A stretch of DNA of 64,000 bases, taken from contig NZ_JAGHMF010000007.1 of NCBI RefSeq assembly GCF_017741815.1, forward strand, positions 124,001-188,000, written 5' to 3'. The first letter of the stretch is position 1, and each line of letters begins with the position of its first letter. Under the pieces are notes generated by a model, which made no database searches, was not told the DNA's origin, and worked only from the letters and a program-made list of their open reading frames with translations. This stretch comes from Rhizobium sp. 16-488-2b. Lineage in GTDB: Bacteria > Pseudomonadota > Alphaproteobacteria > Rhizobiales > Rhizobiaceae. Positions 1-10,085 of the stretch are shown here, piece by piece. A program made the position numbers and the translations under genes.

Positions 1-279
1 ATGGGTGCCGAAGGCCGGTTGCTCGGCGTCACGTCGCAGGCCGCCTTCTTCCTCATCGGCAGGCAAGGGGATGAGTTAAGCGCGCGCTTCCTGCAGCCGG
101 TCAATTTCGTATGGGGCGAGGGGATCTCAGGCGACCTCTCCACTTACGCCGCGCTTGATCGCGCCTTCCACGCCGGCGGACTCAACCGCATTCACGCGCT
201 GCGCTGGAATGCGGTCAAGACGGAGCAGGAGTGGTACTCGCAGGAGCGCTGGGGCCTTGTCACGGCCGCGCTCCATTGA
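1..279 (+). CDS. C-terminal part of a protein-L-isoaspartate O-methyltransferase-like protein (5' end outside window)
   Basis: The reading frame is open from base 1 to a TGA at 277-279 and is probably only the last third of a longer gene, so the ATG at base 1 should not be taken as the true start. The 92 residues begin with a GRLLGVTS-type strand, continue through a SARFLQPVNFV strand, and end with a W-rich segment (EEQ/W-YSQERWGLVTA-like). This layout resembles the C-terminus of Pcm-like SAM-dependent methyltransferases of alphaproteobacteria, where the post-Rossmann strands end in a WW-containing motif. The SAM-binding motifs lie upstream and cannot be checked. It converges on cimA, with 6 bases between the stops. 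The assignment rests on remembered family shape only. Confidence 0.45.
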   Translation: MGAEGRLLGVTSQAAFFLIGRQGDELSARFLQPVNFVWGEGISGDLSTYAALDRAFHAGGLNRIHALRWNAVKTEQEWYSQERWGLVTAALH

Positions 280-285
280 GCGTTC

Positions 286-1899
286 CTATTCGGCGGCGAT
301 CTTGCCCGCCAGCTGCCGGTTCTTCATCAGCTTGTAAATGACCGAATCCATCAGCGCCTGGAACGAGGCGTCGATGATGTTCTCCGACACGCCGACCGTC
401 CACCAGCGCACGCCGTCGCTATCGGTGGATTCGATCAGAACCCGGGTGATCGCTTCCGTACCGCCATTGAGGATACGCACCTTGAAGTCGGCCAGAACCA
501 GGTCGTCGATCTCGTGCTGGTACTTGCCGAAATCCTTGCGCAGCGCGAGGTCGAGCGCGTTGACCGGGCCATCGCCCTCCGCCACCGACATGATTGTCTG
601 GCCATCGACGCTTAGCTTCACCACAGCCTCGGAAACGATCTTCACCTTACCGTGCGAATCGAACCGCCGCTCGACCATCACCCGGAAGCCCTCGACCGAG
701 AAGAATTCGGGGATCGTGCCGAGCGTGCGGCGCGCCAGGAGCTCGAAACTGGCATCCGCACCTTCATAGGCATAGCCGGAGGCCTCGCGCTCCTTGACCA
801 GCGAAATCAGCCGGTCGAGCTTCGGATCGTCTTTGCCTACCTCGATGCCGCGCCGCTTCAGCGCGTTGATGAAGTTCGCCTTCCCTCCCTGGTCCGACAC
901 CATGACCTTGCGGAAGTTGCCGACACTCTCCGGCGTGACATGCTCGTAGGTGCGCGGGTCCTTCAGAAGCGCCGAGGCATGAATGCCGGCCTTGGTCGCG
1001 AAGGCGGATGCGCCGACATAGGGCATCTGGTGATCGGGCGAGCGGTTCAGGAGCTCGTCGAAGGCATGCGACAGCCGCGTCAGGTTGAGGAGACGCTCGG
1101 GGTCGATGGCGGTCGTGAAGCGCGAGGCATAGGTTTCCTTCAGCGCCAGCGTCGGGATCAGCGTCACCAGATTGGCGTTGCCGCAGCGCTCGCCGATGCC
1201 GTTGAGCGTGCCCTGGATCTGCCGCACGCCGGCCTCTACGGCAGCAAGCGAATTGGCGACCGCCTGGCCGGTGTCGTTGTGCGCATGGATGCCAAGACAG
1301 TGCCCGGGAACGCCTGACGCGATCACCGCCTCGACAATCTCGCGGACCTCGGGCGGCTGGGTGCCGCCATTGGTGTCGCAGAGCACGACCCACCGCGCGC
1401 CGGCATCATGGGCCGCCTTGGCGCAGGCCAGCGCGTAATCAGGGTTGGCCTTGTAGCCATCGAAGAAATGCTCGCAATCGACCATCGCCTCCCTGCCCGC
1501 CGCAACCACGGCCTTGACGCTCTCCGAGATGCTCTCGAGGTTCTCCTCGTTGGAACAGCCGAGCGCGACTTTGACGTGATAGTCCCAGCTCTTGGCGACC
1601 AGACAGACCGCGTCGCTCTTGGCCTGCAGCAGGCTGTTGAGCCCCGGATCGTTGGAGGCCGAAACGCCGGCGCGCTTGGTCATGCCGAAGGCGACGAAGG
1701 AGGCGTTGCGGGTGCGCTTTTCGTTGAAGAAAGCCGTATCCGTCGGGTTCGCACCCGGATAGCCGCCCTCGATATAATCCAGCCCGAACTCGTCGAGCAT
1801 GGTGGCGATGGCGATCTTGTCCTCGACGGAAAAATCGATGCCCGGCGTCTGCTGTCCGTCGCGCAGCGTTGTGTCGAAGAGATAGATACGGTCTTTCAT
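286..1899 (-). CDS. cimA: (R)-citramalate synthase
   Basis: Condenses pyruvate and acetyl-CoA to (R)-citramalate, the threonine-independent route to 2-oxobutyrate and isoleucine. The 537-residue length is usual for CimA. The N-terminal HMGL-like TIM barrel carries the TLRDG motif at residues 11-15 (catalytic Arg13, metal-binding Asp14) and the metal-binding HAHND motif near residue 206. The last ~140 residues have the form of the LeuA-type allosteric dimerisation domain. The start is supported by a GGAGG 7 bases upstream. CimA rather than LeuA is chosen because of the FDTTLRDGQQTPG opening and the GGYPGANPTD segment typical of CimA. A palindromic repeat lies upstream, so it is probably transcribed alone. 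Confidence 0.93.
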   Translation of the reverse strand: MKDRIYLFDTTLRDGQQTPGIDFSVEDKIAIATMLDEFGLDYIEGGYPGANPTDTAFFNEKRTRNASFVAFGMTKRAGVSASNDPGLNSLLQAKSDAVCLVAKSWDYHVKVALGCSNEENLESISESVKAVVAAGREAMVDCEHFFDGYKANPDYALACAKAAHDAGARWVVLCDTNGGTQPPEVREIVEAVIASGVPGHCLGIHAHNDTGQAVANSLAAVEAGVRQIQGTLNGIGERCGNANLVTLIPTLALKETYASRFTTAIDPERLLNLTRLSHAFDELLNRSPDHQMPYVGASAFATKAGIHASALLKDPRTYEHVTPESVGNFRKVMVSDQGGKANFINALKRRGIEVGKDDPKLDRLISLVKEREASGYAYEGADASFELLARRTLGTIPEFFSVEGFRVMVERRFDSHGKVKIVSEAVVKLSVDGQTIMSVAEGDGPVNALDLALRKDFGKYQHEIDDLVLADFKVRILNGGTEAITRVLIESTDSDGVRWWTVGVSENIIDASFQALMDSVIYKLMKNRQLAGKIAAE

Positions 1900-1951
1900 G
1901 TCGGTTCCTCCCGGTGGCCGGGTGTGTTGTAAAATTCAGCGTTGTGCGGAA

Positions 1952-2108
1952 GCCCCCTCATCCGGCTGCCGCCACCTTCTCCCCGTGGGGGAGAAGAGAC
2001 TCGTTGTGGCCCTTCGCTCATCCACCGACGATGCTATCGGAGTGACGTCGGTGCATCACGTCTCTTCTCCCCAACGGGGAGAAGGTGCCGGCAGGCGGAT
2101 GAGGGGGC
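1952..2108. repeat. Long palindromic intergenic element (RIME-like), copy 1
   Basis: Two 48-base arms (1952-1999 and 2061-2108) are inverted copies matching at 45 of 48 positions, separated by 61 bases. Each arm also contains its own small palindrome (CTTCTCCCC then GGGGAGAAG). It lies between cimA and pip. Rhizobial genomes carry mosaic elements (RIME, with two large palindromes) in such places. Identity with a named family was not tested. Confidence 0.8.
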
Positions 2109-2123
2109 CACGGGCACTATGGC

Positions 2124-3552
<1,429 letters not shown>

Positions 3553-3556
<4 letters not shown>

Positions 3557-4041
3557 GATGATGCTCCAGATGGCCATTCGGCCGTGTCGTGGTCGGGGTG
3601 TTGATGGTTGCTCGCGGCAATCGCATTTTCGCGATCGGGCGTCTCTTCGTCGGGTTCGATGGGTAGGCTGTCGAGGTCGTGAAACCAGCGCATCTTGCGC
3701 CCGGTATTCGATTGCGCCATTGGCTTGACCGCCTGCGGATCGTCGAGCGTGCCGAGAACGAGGTTGATGGCATCGGCTTGGGGTGTGTCGTAAAACAGCG
3801 GCGTCCCGCAGGCCGCGCAAAAGCCACGCCGCACGAGATCGGAGGAGTGGAACCACGCTGGCTCGCCACGCGTGAGCGCAAACTCGGATCGCCTCGCTGC
3901 CGCCAGCGGCATGAAGTAGTTGCCGGAGGCCTTCTGGCACATGCGGCAATGGCACAGATGCGGATAGCGGAGTTCGCCCGTCGCGCGATAACGAACCGCG
4001 CCGCACTGGCATCCTCCACTCATCGCCGCTGTTGTGCTCAC
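3553..4041 (-). CDS. GFA-family zinc protein, tandem copy 2
   Basis: Second GFA-fold paralogue, about 162 residues, with the same zinc-ligand pattern: GGCQCGAVRY, LCHCRMCQK and GFCAACGTP. The proposed start is a GTG at 4041, which overlaps the stop of copy 3 as GTGA and has GAGGA about 9 bases upstream. An ATG at 4062 (adding seven residues) and an ATG at 4023 (just before SGGCQCG) are the alternatives; neither has a clear ribosome-binding site. The GTG makes this junction the same 4-base overlap as the other three in the chain. The C-terminus carries NHQHPDHDTAEWP, matching its neighbours. Function unknown beyond the fold. Confidence 0.82.
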
Positions 4042-4517
4042 GGACGCTTTTCCTCGGGCCATGTTGCGGTGTCGTGGTCGGGGTGTTGGTAGGAAACGAG
4101 ATCGAGCACGAAGGGTGCCGCCTCGGCATCGTCTTCGGTCACGCGGGCCGGCAGTTCGTGCAGGTGATCGACGAAAGCAATCTTGCGCTCGGTGCCGAAC
4201 TGGATAACGGGCGGCAGCGCCGAGGGATCGTCGAAGGCACCGGCGGCAATCGCGATCCCATCCGGCGCCTCATAGGTCAGCGGCGTACCGCAATCGGCGC
4301 AGAAGCCGCGCTCGACGACGTTGGACGACTGAAACCGCTTCCGCTCCCCCCGCGTCCATTCAAGCTCGGCGCCACGCACCGATACCAGCGGCGCATAATA
4401 GGCGCCGAAAGCCTTCTGGCACATGCGGCAATGACAGATCGAGGAGTCCTTGAGCGTCCCCTGGACCCGAAAACGGATCGCGCCGCACTGGCAGCCGCCT
4501 GTGTAGGTTGAGGTCAT
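4038..4517 (-). CDS. GFA-family zinc protein, tandem copy 3
   Basis: Third GFA-fold paralogue, 159 residues, and the first GFA gene to be translated in the chain. Zinc-ligand cysteines are in GGCQCGAIRF, ICHCRMCQK and GFCADCGTPL, followed by a conserved Y-beta strand region. The ATG has AGGAAGG 8 bases upstream and overlaps the TGA of the DUF559 gene (4514-4517). The three copies are clearly related but diverged, so the duplication is old or under diversifying pressure. The C-terminal SYQHPDHDTATWP motif recurs in all three. Substrate unknown. Confidence 0.85.
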   Translation of the reverse strand: MTSTYTGGCQCGAIRFRVQGTLKDSSICHCRMCQKAFGAYYAPLVSVRGAELEWTRGERKRFQSSNVVERGFCADCGTPLTYEAPDGIAIAAGAFDDPSALPPVIQFGTERKIAFVDHLHELPARVTEDDAEAAPFVLDLVSYQHPDHDTATWPEEKRP

Positions 4518-4882
4518 GAGCGGTGCCTTCCTATGATCGTGAGGATATGCAGGCAGACATTGTCGATATCGTGCAGGACATCGTCGTTCCAGAAGCGAAG
4601 GATCGTCCAGTTATCGGCTTCGAGGCGACGCGTCCTTCCTTCGTCATAGACAGCGTTCGGTTCGCGCGCGTGCTGCGAGCCATCGATCTCGACGATAAGC
4701 CGATGCTGGGGGCAGGCGAAATCGACGATGAAGCCGGCGACCGGAACCTGTCTGCGAAAGCCGATGCCCATCAGTCGATGCGCGCGTAGTTCGTTCCAAA
4801 GCTTCAGTTCAGCTTCGGTCAGTGTCTTGCGCATGCGCTTGGCGTTGGCGCGGCGCTGCGGGGGAACGGGGGCATGGGTCAT
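4514..4882 (-). CDS. DUF559 endonuclease-like protein
   Basis: 122-residue DUF559 protein, a PD-(D/E)XK-like fold related to very-short-patch-repair (Vsr) nucleases. After an Arg-rich start (QRRANAKRMRK), it has the family core: LWxELRAHR near residues 29-36, GFRRQVPV near 41-48, Asp54 in FIVDFACP, and E65/D67 in VEIDGSQH. The start is the ATG at 4882 with AAGGAG 8-9 bases upstream; the longer open frame to 5134 runs through the palindromic repeat and is rejected. It leads the chain to the three GFA genes and pip through an ATGA overlap. These small stand-alone DUF559 proteins are common in rhizobia; their role is not established. Confidence 0.85.
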   Translation of the reverse strand: MTHAPVPPQRRANAKRMRKTLTEAELKLWNELRAHRLMGIGFRRQVPVAGFIVDFACPQHRLIVEIDGSQHAREPNAVYDEGRTRRLEADNWTILRFWNDDVLHDIDNVCLHILTIIGRHRS

Positions 4883-4914
4883 CGCATGCTCCTTCGTTAG
4901 CGCAGGGGGCGTGT

Positions 4915-5090
4915 TACCCCCCTCTGTCCTGCCGGACATCTCCCCCACAAGGGGGGAGATCGGATAGTAGCGATCGCTCGTCCCTACGCAACGTTGAGTG
5001 AACTCGAAGCGTTGATGGCTGGGCGATGCGGCCACGCCCAGCCGATCTCCCCCCTTGTGGGGGAGATGCCCGGCAGGGCAGAGGGGGGTA
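4915..5090. repeat. Long palindromic intergenic element (RIME-like), copy 2
   Basis: Arms of 49 bases (4915-4963 and 5042-5090) are inverted copies identical at 47 of 49 positions, with a 78-base spacer. Each arm contains an internal palindrome centred on CCCCCACAAGGGGGG. It fills the gap between cysS and the DUF559 gene. The architecture matches the element at 1952-2108, but the arm sequence differs, so it may be a different subfamily. The element produces spurious open frames on both strands. Confidence 0.8.
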
Positions 5091-5115
5091 TCGCGGGCCG
5101 CAGCGCTGACCATGA

Positions 5116-6522
5116 CTACCGCTTCACCTCCCACGTCGTCACCCGCTCGCCGGTCGCCGCGTGCTTGCCGTCCTTCAGTTGCACGCCCTCGGCCAGCAGC
5201 GTGTCGCGAATCTTGTCGGCTTCGGCGAAGTTCTTGGCCTTCAGCAGTTCCAGTCGCGCCTTCACGCGCCGGTCGATCTCGATCGCCACCGCCTCGTCGA
5301 TCTCCGCCATCTCTGGCAGAAGACCGAGCAGGGCCGCACTGGCCGCGTAGGTCGGCAGCAGCGATTTGTCGGCGTTGGCCTCCTGCGCCAGCGCATGCAG
5401 CGCCTGCACGGCAGCCACCGTGTTGAGATCGTCGCGAAGTGCGCCGAGGACCGCCTCAGAGGGTGCGGCGTCGCCGGCGTCTGCCGCCGGCCACTTCGCC
5501 AGCAGGCGTTCGGCCTCTTCGAGGCGCTTGATCGAGAAATCGATCGGCTCGCGGTAATGCGTCATCAGCATGGCAAGCCGCAGCACAGCGCCCGGCCATT
5601 TACGACCGCCGAATTTCTCCGTCGCCAGAAGCTCGTTGATGGTGATGAAGTTGCCTTCCGACTTCGACATCTTGCGGCCTTCGACCTGCACGAAGCCGTT
5701 GTGCATCCACACATTCGCCATCACATCGGTGCCGTGGGCGCAGCGCGACTGGGCGATCTCGTTTTCATGGTGCGGGAAGATCAGGTCGAGCCCGCCGCCA
5801 TGGATATCGAAGACGTCGCCGAGATAGCGCTGGCTCATCGCCGAGCACTCGATGTGCCAGCCGGGACGGCCGCGGCCCCAGGGGCTTTCCCAGCCGGGTT
5901 CGCTATCGCTGGAGGCCTTCCAGAGAACGAAGTCGCCGGGGTTCTTCTTGTGTGCGTCGACCGCGATGCGGGCGCCCGCCTGCTGTTCGTCGAGCGGCCG
6001 CTTGGAAAGCTGCCCGTAATCAGCCATCGACTTGGTGTCGAACAACACCTCGCCTTCGGCCTCATAGGCGTGCCCACGCACAATCAGCCGCCCGATGATC
6101 TCGATCATCTGCGCGATATTGTCGGTCGCGCGCGGCTCCACGGACGGCTCGAGGCAGCCAAGTGCGGCCACATCCTCGTGGAACTGCCGCGCCGTCTTCT
6201 CGGTCACGGCATGGATCGCGTCGTTCAGCGAGAGGCTCGGATGATCGCGCAGCGCCCGCGCGTTGATCTTGTCGTCGACGTCGGTGATGTTGCGTGCATA
6301 GGTGACGTGATCGTCGCCATAGACATGCTTCAGCAGCCGGAAGAGCACGTCGAAGACGATGACGGGGCGGGCGTTGCCGATATGGGCGAAGTCATAGACG
6401 GTCGGGCCGCAGACATACATGCGCACGTTGTCGGCGTCGATCGGTGCGAAAACCGTCCGTTCGCGCGTCAGCGTGTTGTAAAGCTTGAGTTCCGGCGTCT
6501 TCGATCCCGACTGGCCGTCCAT
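5116..6522 (-). CDS. cysS: Cysteine--tRNA ligase
   Basis: Class I aminoacyl-tRNA synthetase charging tRNA-Cys; 468 residues is typical. The catalytic-domain signature is complete: Cys38 in YVCGPTVYD (zinc ligand and cysteine specificity), HIGN at 47-50, zinc ligands Cys226 (HIECSAMS) and His251 (FPHHENE), and KMSKS at 284-288. The C-terminal helical anticodon-binding DALR-like domain ends with the [15 protein letters not shown] segment. The start has GGGAGA 7 bases upstream of the ATG. Confidence 0.97.
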   Translation of the reverse strand: MDGQSGSKTPELKLYNTLTRERTVFAPIDADNVRMYVCGPTVYDFAHIGNARPVIVFDVLFRLLKHVYGDDHVTYARNITDVDDKINARALRDHPSLSLNDAIHAVTEKTARQFHEDVAALGCLEPSVEPRATDNIAQMIEIIGRLIVRGHAYEAEGEVLFDTKSMADYGQLSKRPLDEQQAGARIAVDAHKKNPGDFVLWKASSDSEPGWESPWGRGRPGWHIECSAMSQRYLGDVFDIHGGGLDLIFPHHENEIAQSRCAHGTDVMANVWMHNGFVQVEGRKMSKSEGNFITINELLATEKFGGRKWPGAVLRLAMLMTHYREPIDFSIKRLEEAERLLAKWPAADAGDAAPSEAVLGALRDDLNTVAAVQALHALAQEANADKSLLPTYAASAALLGLLPEMAEIDEAVAIEIDRRVKARLELLKAKNFAEADKIRDTLLAEGVQLKDGKHAATGERVTTWEVKR

Positions 6523-6874
6523 GTCTATTCTCCCAAAATGCCATAATCCGAAAAACGACGTATCGCGACCGGCGGGCCGGGGCGTTTGTCATCTTGGCGT
6601 ATTGGGAGACGAAAACGGCCAGGCCAGCGAGCGCGCTAGCGAATAATCTTCCGGCAGATGATGCAGGTAACCGTCTTCATGGCGGGTTTTATGGCCCGGC
6701 TTCGGGCGTTGGTCAAGGGGGGGTGAGACGCGGTCGGGCGCAGCCCGAGCAATCGATCCAGCGAATCGATTGCAGCGTCGAACGCCCGGAGCGCAAGCGA
6801 AGGGCCGGGCGGTCACGACATCGCTCAAGCCCGCCCTATATCAGGCAACGACGAAGGGCAAAGCGGAGCTAACA
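6523..6874. other. Intergenic region between cysS and the GH25 gene
   Basis: This 352-base divergent gap holds the promoters of cysS (minus) and the lysozyme gene (plus). The clearest structure is a 9-bp inverted repeat, GCAATCGAT and ATCGATTGC, at 6749-6757 and 6765-6773 with a 7-base spacer. No credible gene was found; short open frames on both strands lack ribosome-binding sites. No clear sigma-70 promoter can be named. Confidence 0.6.
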
Positions 6875-7627
6875 TTGAAGCGAATACATCAGGCATTGCT
6901 TGTCGCCATCCTTCTGGCTGTCGCTTCAGCCGCCTATCTGGCATACGATCGCGCCATGGCCCCTTTCTCACCTCCCTCGCTCACCGATTATCCGATCCAG
7001 GGCATCGACATCAGCCACCATCAGGGCGCTATCGATTGGAGCGCGGTGGCGGCGCAGCCGAATGTCCGCTTTGCCATCATGAAGGCGACCGAAGGAGGGG
7101 ATCACCGCGACACCCGCTTTGCCGAGAACTGGCAGGCGGCAAAGAATGCGGGCATCGTCAGGGGCGCCTATCACTTCTTCACCTTCTGCCGACCCGGCCG
7201 CGATCAGGCGCAGAACGTGCTGGCGACGGTTCCCTCCGAACCGGGAACGCTGCCGCTTGCCATCGATCTCGAATTCACCGGCAATTGCGGCAAGGTGCCG
7301 ACACGCGAGGAATTGAGCGGCGAGCTCAAGGCGTTCTTCGGGGAACTGAACGGCGCCTATCCCGGCAAGCCGATCTTCTACCTCGATCAGCCCTTCTTCG
7401 ATCAATATCTGAAGGGGCACGAGGCGATGTTTCCCGCGCACCATCTCTGGCTGCGAAGCATCGCGGCGGAGCCGTCGGTGGGCGATTGCTCGATATGGTC
7501 GATCTGGCAGTTCGCCGATACCGGCAGTGTTGCCGGCATCCAGGGGCCTGTCGATCTCAACGCGCTCTGCCCGGCCGAACCCGACCTATCGGGCCTCTTC
7601 CGGGCGGCAGCGCAAGTGTTGCGGTAG
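6875..7627 (+). CDS. GH25-family lysozyme, membrane-anchored or secreted
   Basis: Glycoside hydrolase family 25 (muramidase, N,O-acetylmuramidase type) acting on peptidoglycan. The proposed start is TTG at 6875 with GGAG 6 bases upstream, giving a 250-residue protein with an immediate N-terminal hydrophobic segment (residues 6-24) that serves as signal anchor or signal peptide. A longer frame from 6770 adds 35 basic residues before that segment and is less likely. Catalytic GH25 features are Asp45 in GIDISHHQG, the IMKATEGG strand near 68-75, GAYHFF near 97-102 and the D131-x-E133 pair in AIDLEF. The single domain has no binding repeats. It converges on an SDR gene 10 bases away. Confidence 0.9.
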   Translation: MKRIHQALLVAILLAVASAAYLAYDRAMAPFSPPSLTDYPIQGIDISHHQGAIDWSAVAAQPNVRFAIMKATEGGDHRDTRFAENWQAAKNAGIVRGAYHFFTFCRPGRDQAQNVLATVPSEPGTLPLAIDLEFTGNCGKVPTREELSGELKAFFGELNGAYPGKPIFYLDQPFFDQYLKGHEAMFPAHHLWLRSIAAEPSVGDCSIWSIWQFADTGSVAGIQGPVDLNALCPAEPDLSGLFRAAAQVLR

Positions 7628-7637
7628 CCGAAACGGC

Positions 7638-8378
7638 TTAGCCGGGCATCTGGTAGCCGACGAGCTTGTTCTCGCGAACGATGAACAGCTTGCCAGTCTC
7701 TGTGTAGTCGGGAGCCAGAAGCGGCATCATCGCCTTGGCAACCTCGGAAGGATGCGGCAGCGTTTCCGGATCTTCGCCCGGCACGGCCTGCGCGCGCATC
7801 GCGGTGCGCGTGGCGCCCGGATCGACGCTGGTGACGCGAAGAGGCGTGCTCTGCGTTTCGCCAGCCCAGGTACGTGCCAAGGCCTCTACCGCAGCCTTGG
7901 ACGCCGAATAGGCACCCCAGAACGGACGACAGCGATGGGCGGCGGCGGACGAGAGGATTACGGCGCGTCCGGCTTCGGAGCGCGTCAGCAGCGGATCGAC
8001 CGAGCGGATCAGCCGCCACGTCGCCGTGACGTTGATGGTCATCACCTTCTCGAAAACCTTCGCCTCGATATGGCCGATCGGCGAGATCACTCCGAGCACG
8101 CCGGCATTGGCGACGAGAATGTCGAGCTTGCCCCAGCGTTCGAAGATCGAGGCGCCGAGCGCATCGATGGCGTTCATGTCGGCAAGGTCGAAGGGAACGA
8201 GCGTCGCCGAGCCGCCGACGGCCTTGATCGCGTCATCGAGATCCTCGAGGCCGCCGACCGTGCGGGCGCAGGCGACGACATGCGCGCCGGCCTTGGCCAA
8301 CTCGAGTGCGGTGAAATAGCCGATCCCGCGCGATGCGCCGGTGACGAGTGCGACCTTGCCGGTGAGATTGACGCTCAT
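7638..8378 (-). CDS. Short-chain dehydrogenase/reductase (SDR)
   Basis: 246-residue classical SDR with TGASRGIG cofactor motif (residues 14-21), VANAGVLG near 90 and the catalytic YSASKAA near 155. Basic residues after the second strand (ACART) suggest NADP(H). Substrate is unknown. An AAGG precedes the ATG. It lies 70 bases downstream of purF on the same strand, and the two may be cotranscribed. Confidence 0.88.
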   Translation of the reverse strand: MSVNLTGKVALVTGASRGIGYFTALELAKAGAHVVACARTVGGLEDLDDAIKAVGGSATLVPFDLADMNAIDALGASIFERWGKLDILVANAGVLGVISPIGHIEAKVFEKVMTINVTATWRLIRSVDPLLTRSEAGRAVILSSAAAHRCRPFWGAYSASKAAVEALARTWAGETQSTPLRVTSVDPGATRTAMRAQAVPGEDPETLPHPSEVAKAMMPLLAPDYTETGKLFIVRENKLVGYQMPG

Positions 8379-8448
8379 TGTAGCCTTATCCGTATGCGCG
8401 GGGAGGCGAGGGGCGCGGACGGCCCCTCGATCGAAAGGTCAGTCGAGA

Positions 8449-9939
8449 TCAGCCGTTGCTCGCCATGACGGCGAGCTTGCGGACATTGCTGGTGCTGTCG
8501 TTGTCGAGCAGGCGCGTCGGGTAGTCACCGGTGAAGTAGTGGTCGGTGAACTGCGGATTGGCCGCATCGCGGCTCTCGCCGCCGACGGCGCGGTAGAGGC
8601 CGTCGATCGACAGGAACTCGAGCGAGTCTGCGCCGATATAGTCGCACATCGCCTGCAGGCTCGAATACTGGTTGGCGAGCAGCTTGTCGGCATCGGGCGT
8701 ATCGATGCCGTAGAAGTCCGGGAAGTAGATCATCGGGCTGGCGACGCGGATATGAACTTCCTTGGCGCCGGCATCGCGGATCATCTGCACGATCTTCAGC
8801 GAGGTCGTGCCGCGAACGATCGAATCGTCGACGAGCACGACGCGCTTGCCTTCGATCATCGCGCGGTTGGCCGAATGCTTCAGCTTCACGCCGAAGGCAC
8901 GGATCTGCTGGGTCGGCTCGATGAAGGTGCGGCCAACATAGTGGTTGCGGATGATGCCGTATTCGAACGGAATGCCGCTCGCCTGGGCAAAGCCGAGGGC
9001 TGCCGGCGTGCCGCCATCCGGCACCGGCACGACGACGTCGGCCTCGACGGGGGCTTCCTTGGCAAGGTTGATGCCCATGTTCTTGCGCGCCGTGTAGACG
9101 CTGCGGCCGCCGACGACGGAATCGGGACGGGCGAAATAGACATATTCGAACAGGCAGAGGCGTTCCGGCTTCGGCTGGTCGGCCTTGCGAGAATCGATCG
9201 TGATCGAACCGTCGGGCTGGATTTCACAGATGATGACTTCGCCGTTCTCGACGTCGCGAATGTATTTCGCGCCGATGATGTCGAGCGCACAGGTCTCCGA
9301 ACAGAAGATCGGCTTGCCGTCGAGCTCGCCCATCACGAGCGGGCGGATGCCGATCGGGTCGCGAGCGGCGATCAGCTTGGTGCGGGTCATCGCCAGCATC
9401 GAATAGCCGCCCTCCATCTGGCGGATGGCGTCGATGAAGCGGTCGGAGGAGGAGGTCTGCTTGGAGCGGGCGATCAGGTGCAGCACCACTTCGGTGTCCG
9501 ACGTCGCCTGGAAGATGGCGCCATCGGCGATCAGCATGCGCCGCATCGTCAGGCCGTTGGTGAAGTTGCCGTTATGGGCAACGGCGATGCCGCCGACTTC
9601 GAGTTCGGCAAACAGCGGCTGCACGTTGCGCAGCGCCACTTCGCCCGTCGTGGAGTAGCGCGTGTGGCCGATCGAAATGAAGCCCGGCAGCTTCGCCAGC
9701 GTCGCCGGATCGGTATAGTGGTCGCCGACGAGGCCCATGCGCTTTTCGGTATGGAACTGCTTGCCGTCGAAAGTGACGATACCGGCCGCTTCCTGTCCAC
9801 GATGCTGCAGGGCATGCAGCCCGAGCGCTGTCAGCGTTGCGCCATCGGGATGACCGAGAACGCCGAAGACACCGCATTCCTCATGCAGCGTATCGCCATC
9901 GAGTTCGTCGTTGAGCGTGGAGGAATGGGACTGGTTCAT
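8449..9939 (-). CDS. purF: Amidophosphoribosyltransferase
   Basis: First committed step of purine synthesis: PRPP plus glutamine to phosphoribosylamine. 496 residues. An N-terminal propeptide of about 21 residues precedes the catalytic cysteine in HEECGVFG, so the mature enzyme probably starts at that Cys after self-processing. The class II glutaminase domain includes HTRYSTTG and AHNGNFTN; the C-terminal phosphoribosyltransferase domain carries the PRPP loop VVLVDDSIVRGTTS. The sequence has no obvious 4Fe-4S cysteine set beyond scattered cysteines. AAAGG lies about 9 bases before the ATG. The cvpA neighbour upstream is a classic association also seen in enterobacteria. Confidence 0.97.
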   Translation of the reverse strand: MNQSHSSTLNDELDGDTLHEECGVFGVLGHPDGATLTALGLHALQHRGQEAAGIVTFDGKQFHTEKRMGLVGDHYTDPATLAKLPGFISIGHTRYSTTGEVALRNVQPLFAELEVGGIAVAHNGNFTNGLTMRRMLIADGAIFQATSDTEVVLHLIARSKQTSSSDRFIDAIRQMEGGYSMLAMTRTKLIAARDPIGIRPLVMGELDGKPIFCSETCALDIIGAKYIRDVENGEVIICEIQPDGSITIDSRKADQPKPERLCLFEYVYFARPDSVVGGRSVYTARKNMGINLAKEAPVEADVVVPVPDGGTPAALGFAQASGIPFEYGIIRNHYVGRTFIEPTQQIRAFGVKLKHSANRAMIEGKRVVLVDDSIVRGTTSLKIVQMIRDAGAKEVHIRVASPMIYFPDFYGIDTPDADKLLANQYSSLQAMCDYIGADSLEFLSIDGLYRAVGGESRDAANPQFTDHYFTGDYPTRLLDNDSTSNVRKLAVMASNG

Positions 9940-10085
9940 TGATGCGGGCCTTTGCTCTCACAAGAATGGAATGGCACTTCCGAAAACGGCGTAAGCCCGG
10001 CGGAGCGTGTGCCCGGCCGGACCTTTAGTCGCGTCCCCCTCAAATGGCAACTGCCATAGGCTGGGTCAAGCTGTTGAACACTGCG

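Noticed and set aside
4883..5134. N-terminal extension of the DUF559 frame
   Set aside because: It consists of the palindromic repeat; a good ribosome-binding site precedes the internal ATG at 4882.
6642..6683. 14-codon minus-strand frame with Cys-x2-Cys upstream of cysS
   Set aside because: Too short and no ribosome-binding site; no evidence of translation.
8341..9942. 533-residue plus-strand open frame opposite purF
   Set aside because: A long antisense frame with repetitive Arg/Asp/Ala content; purF is clearly the gene.
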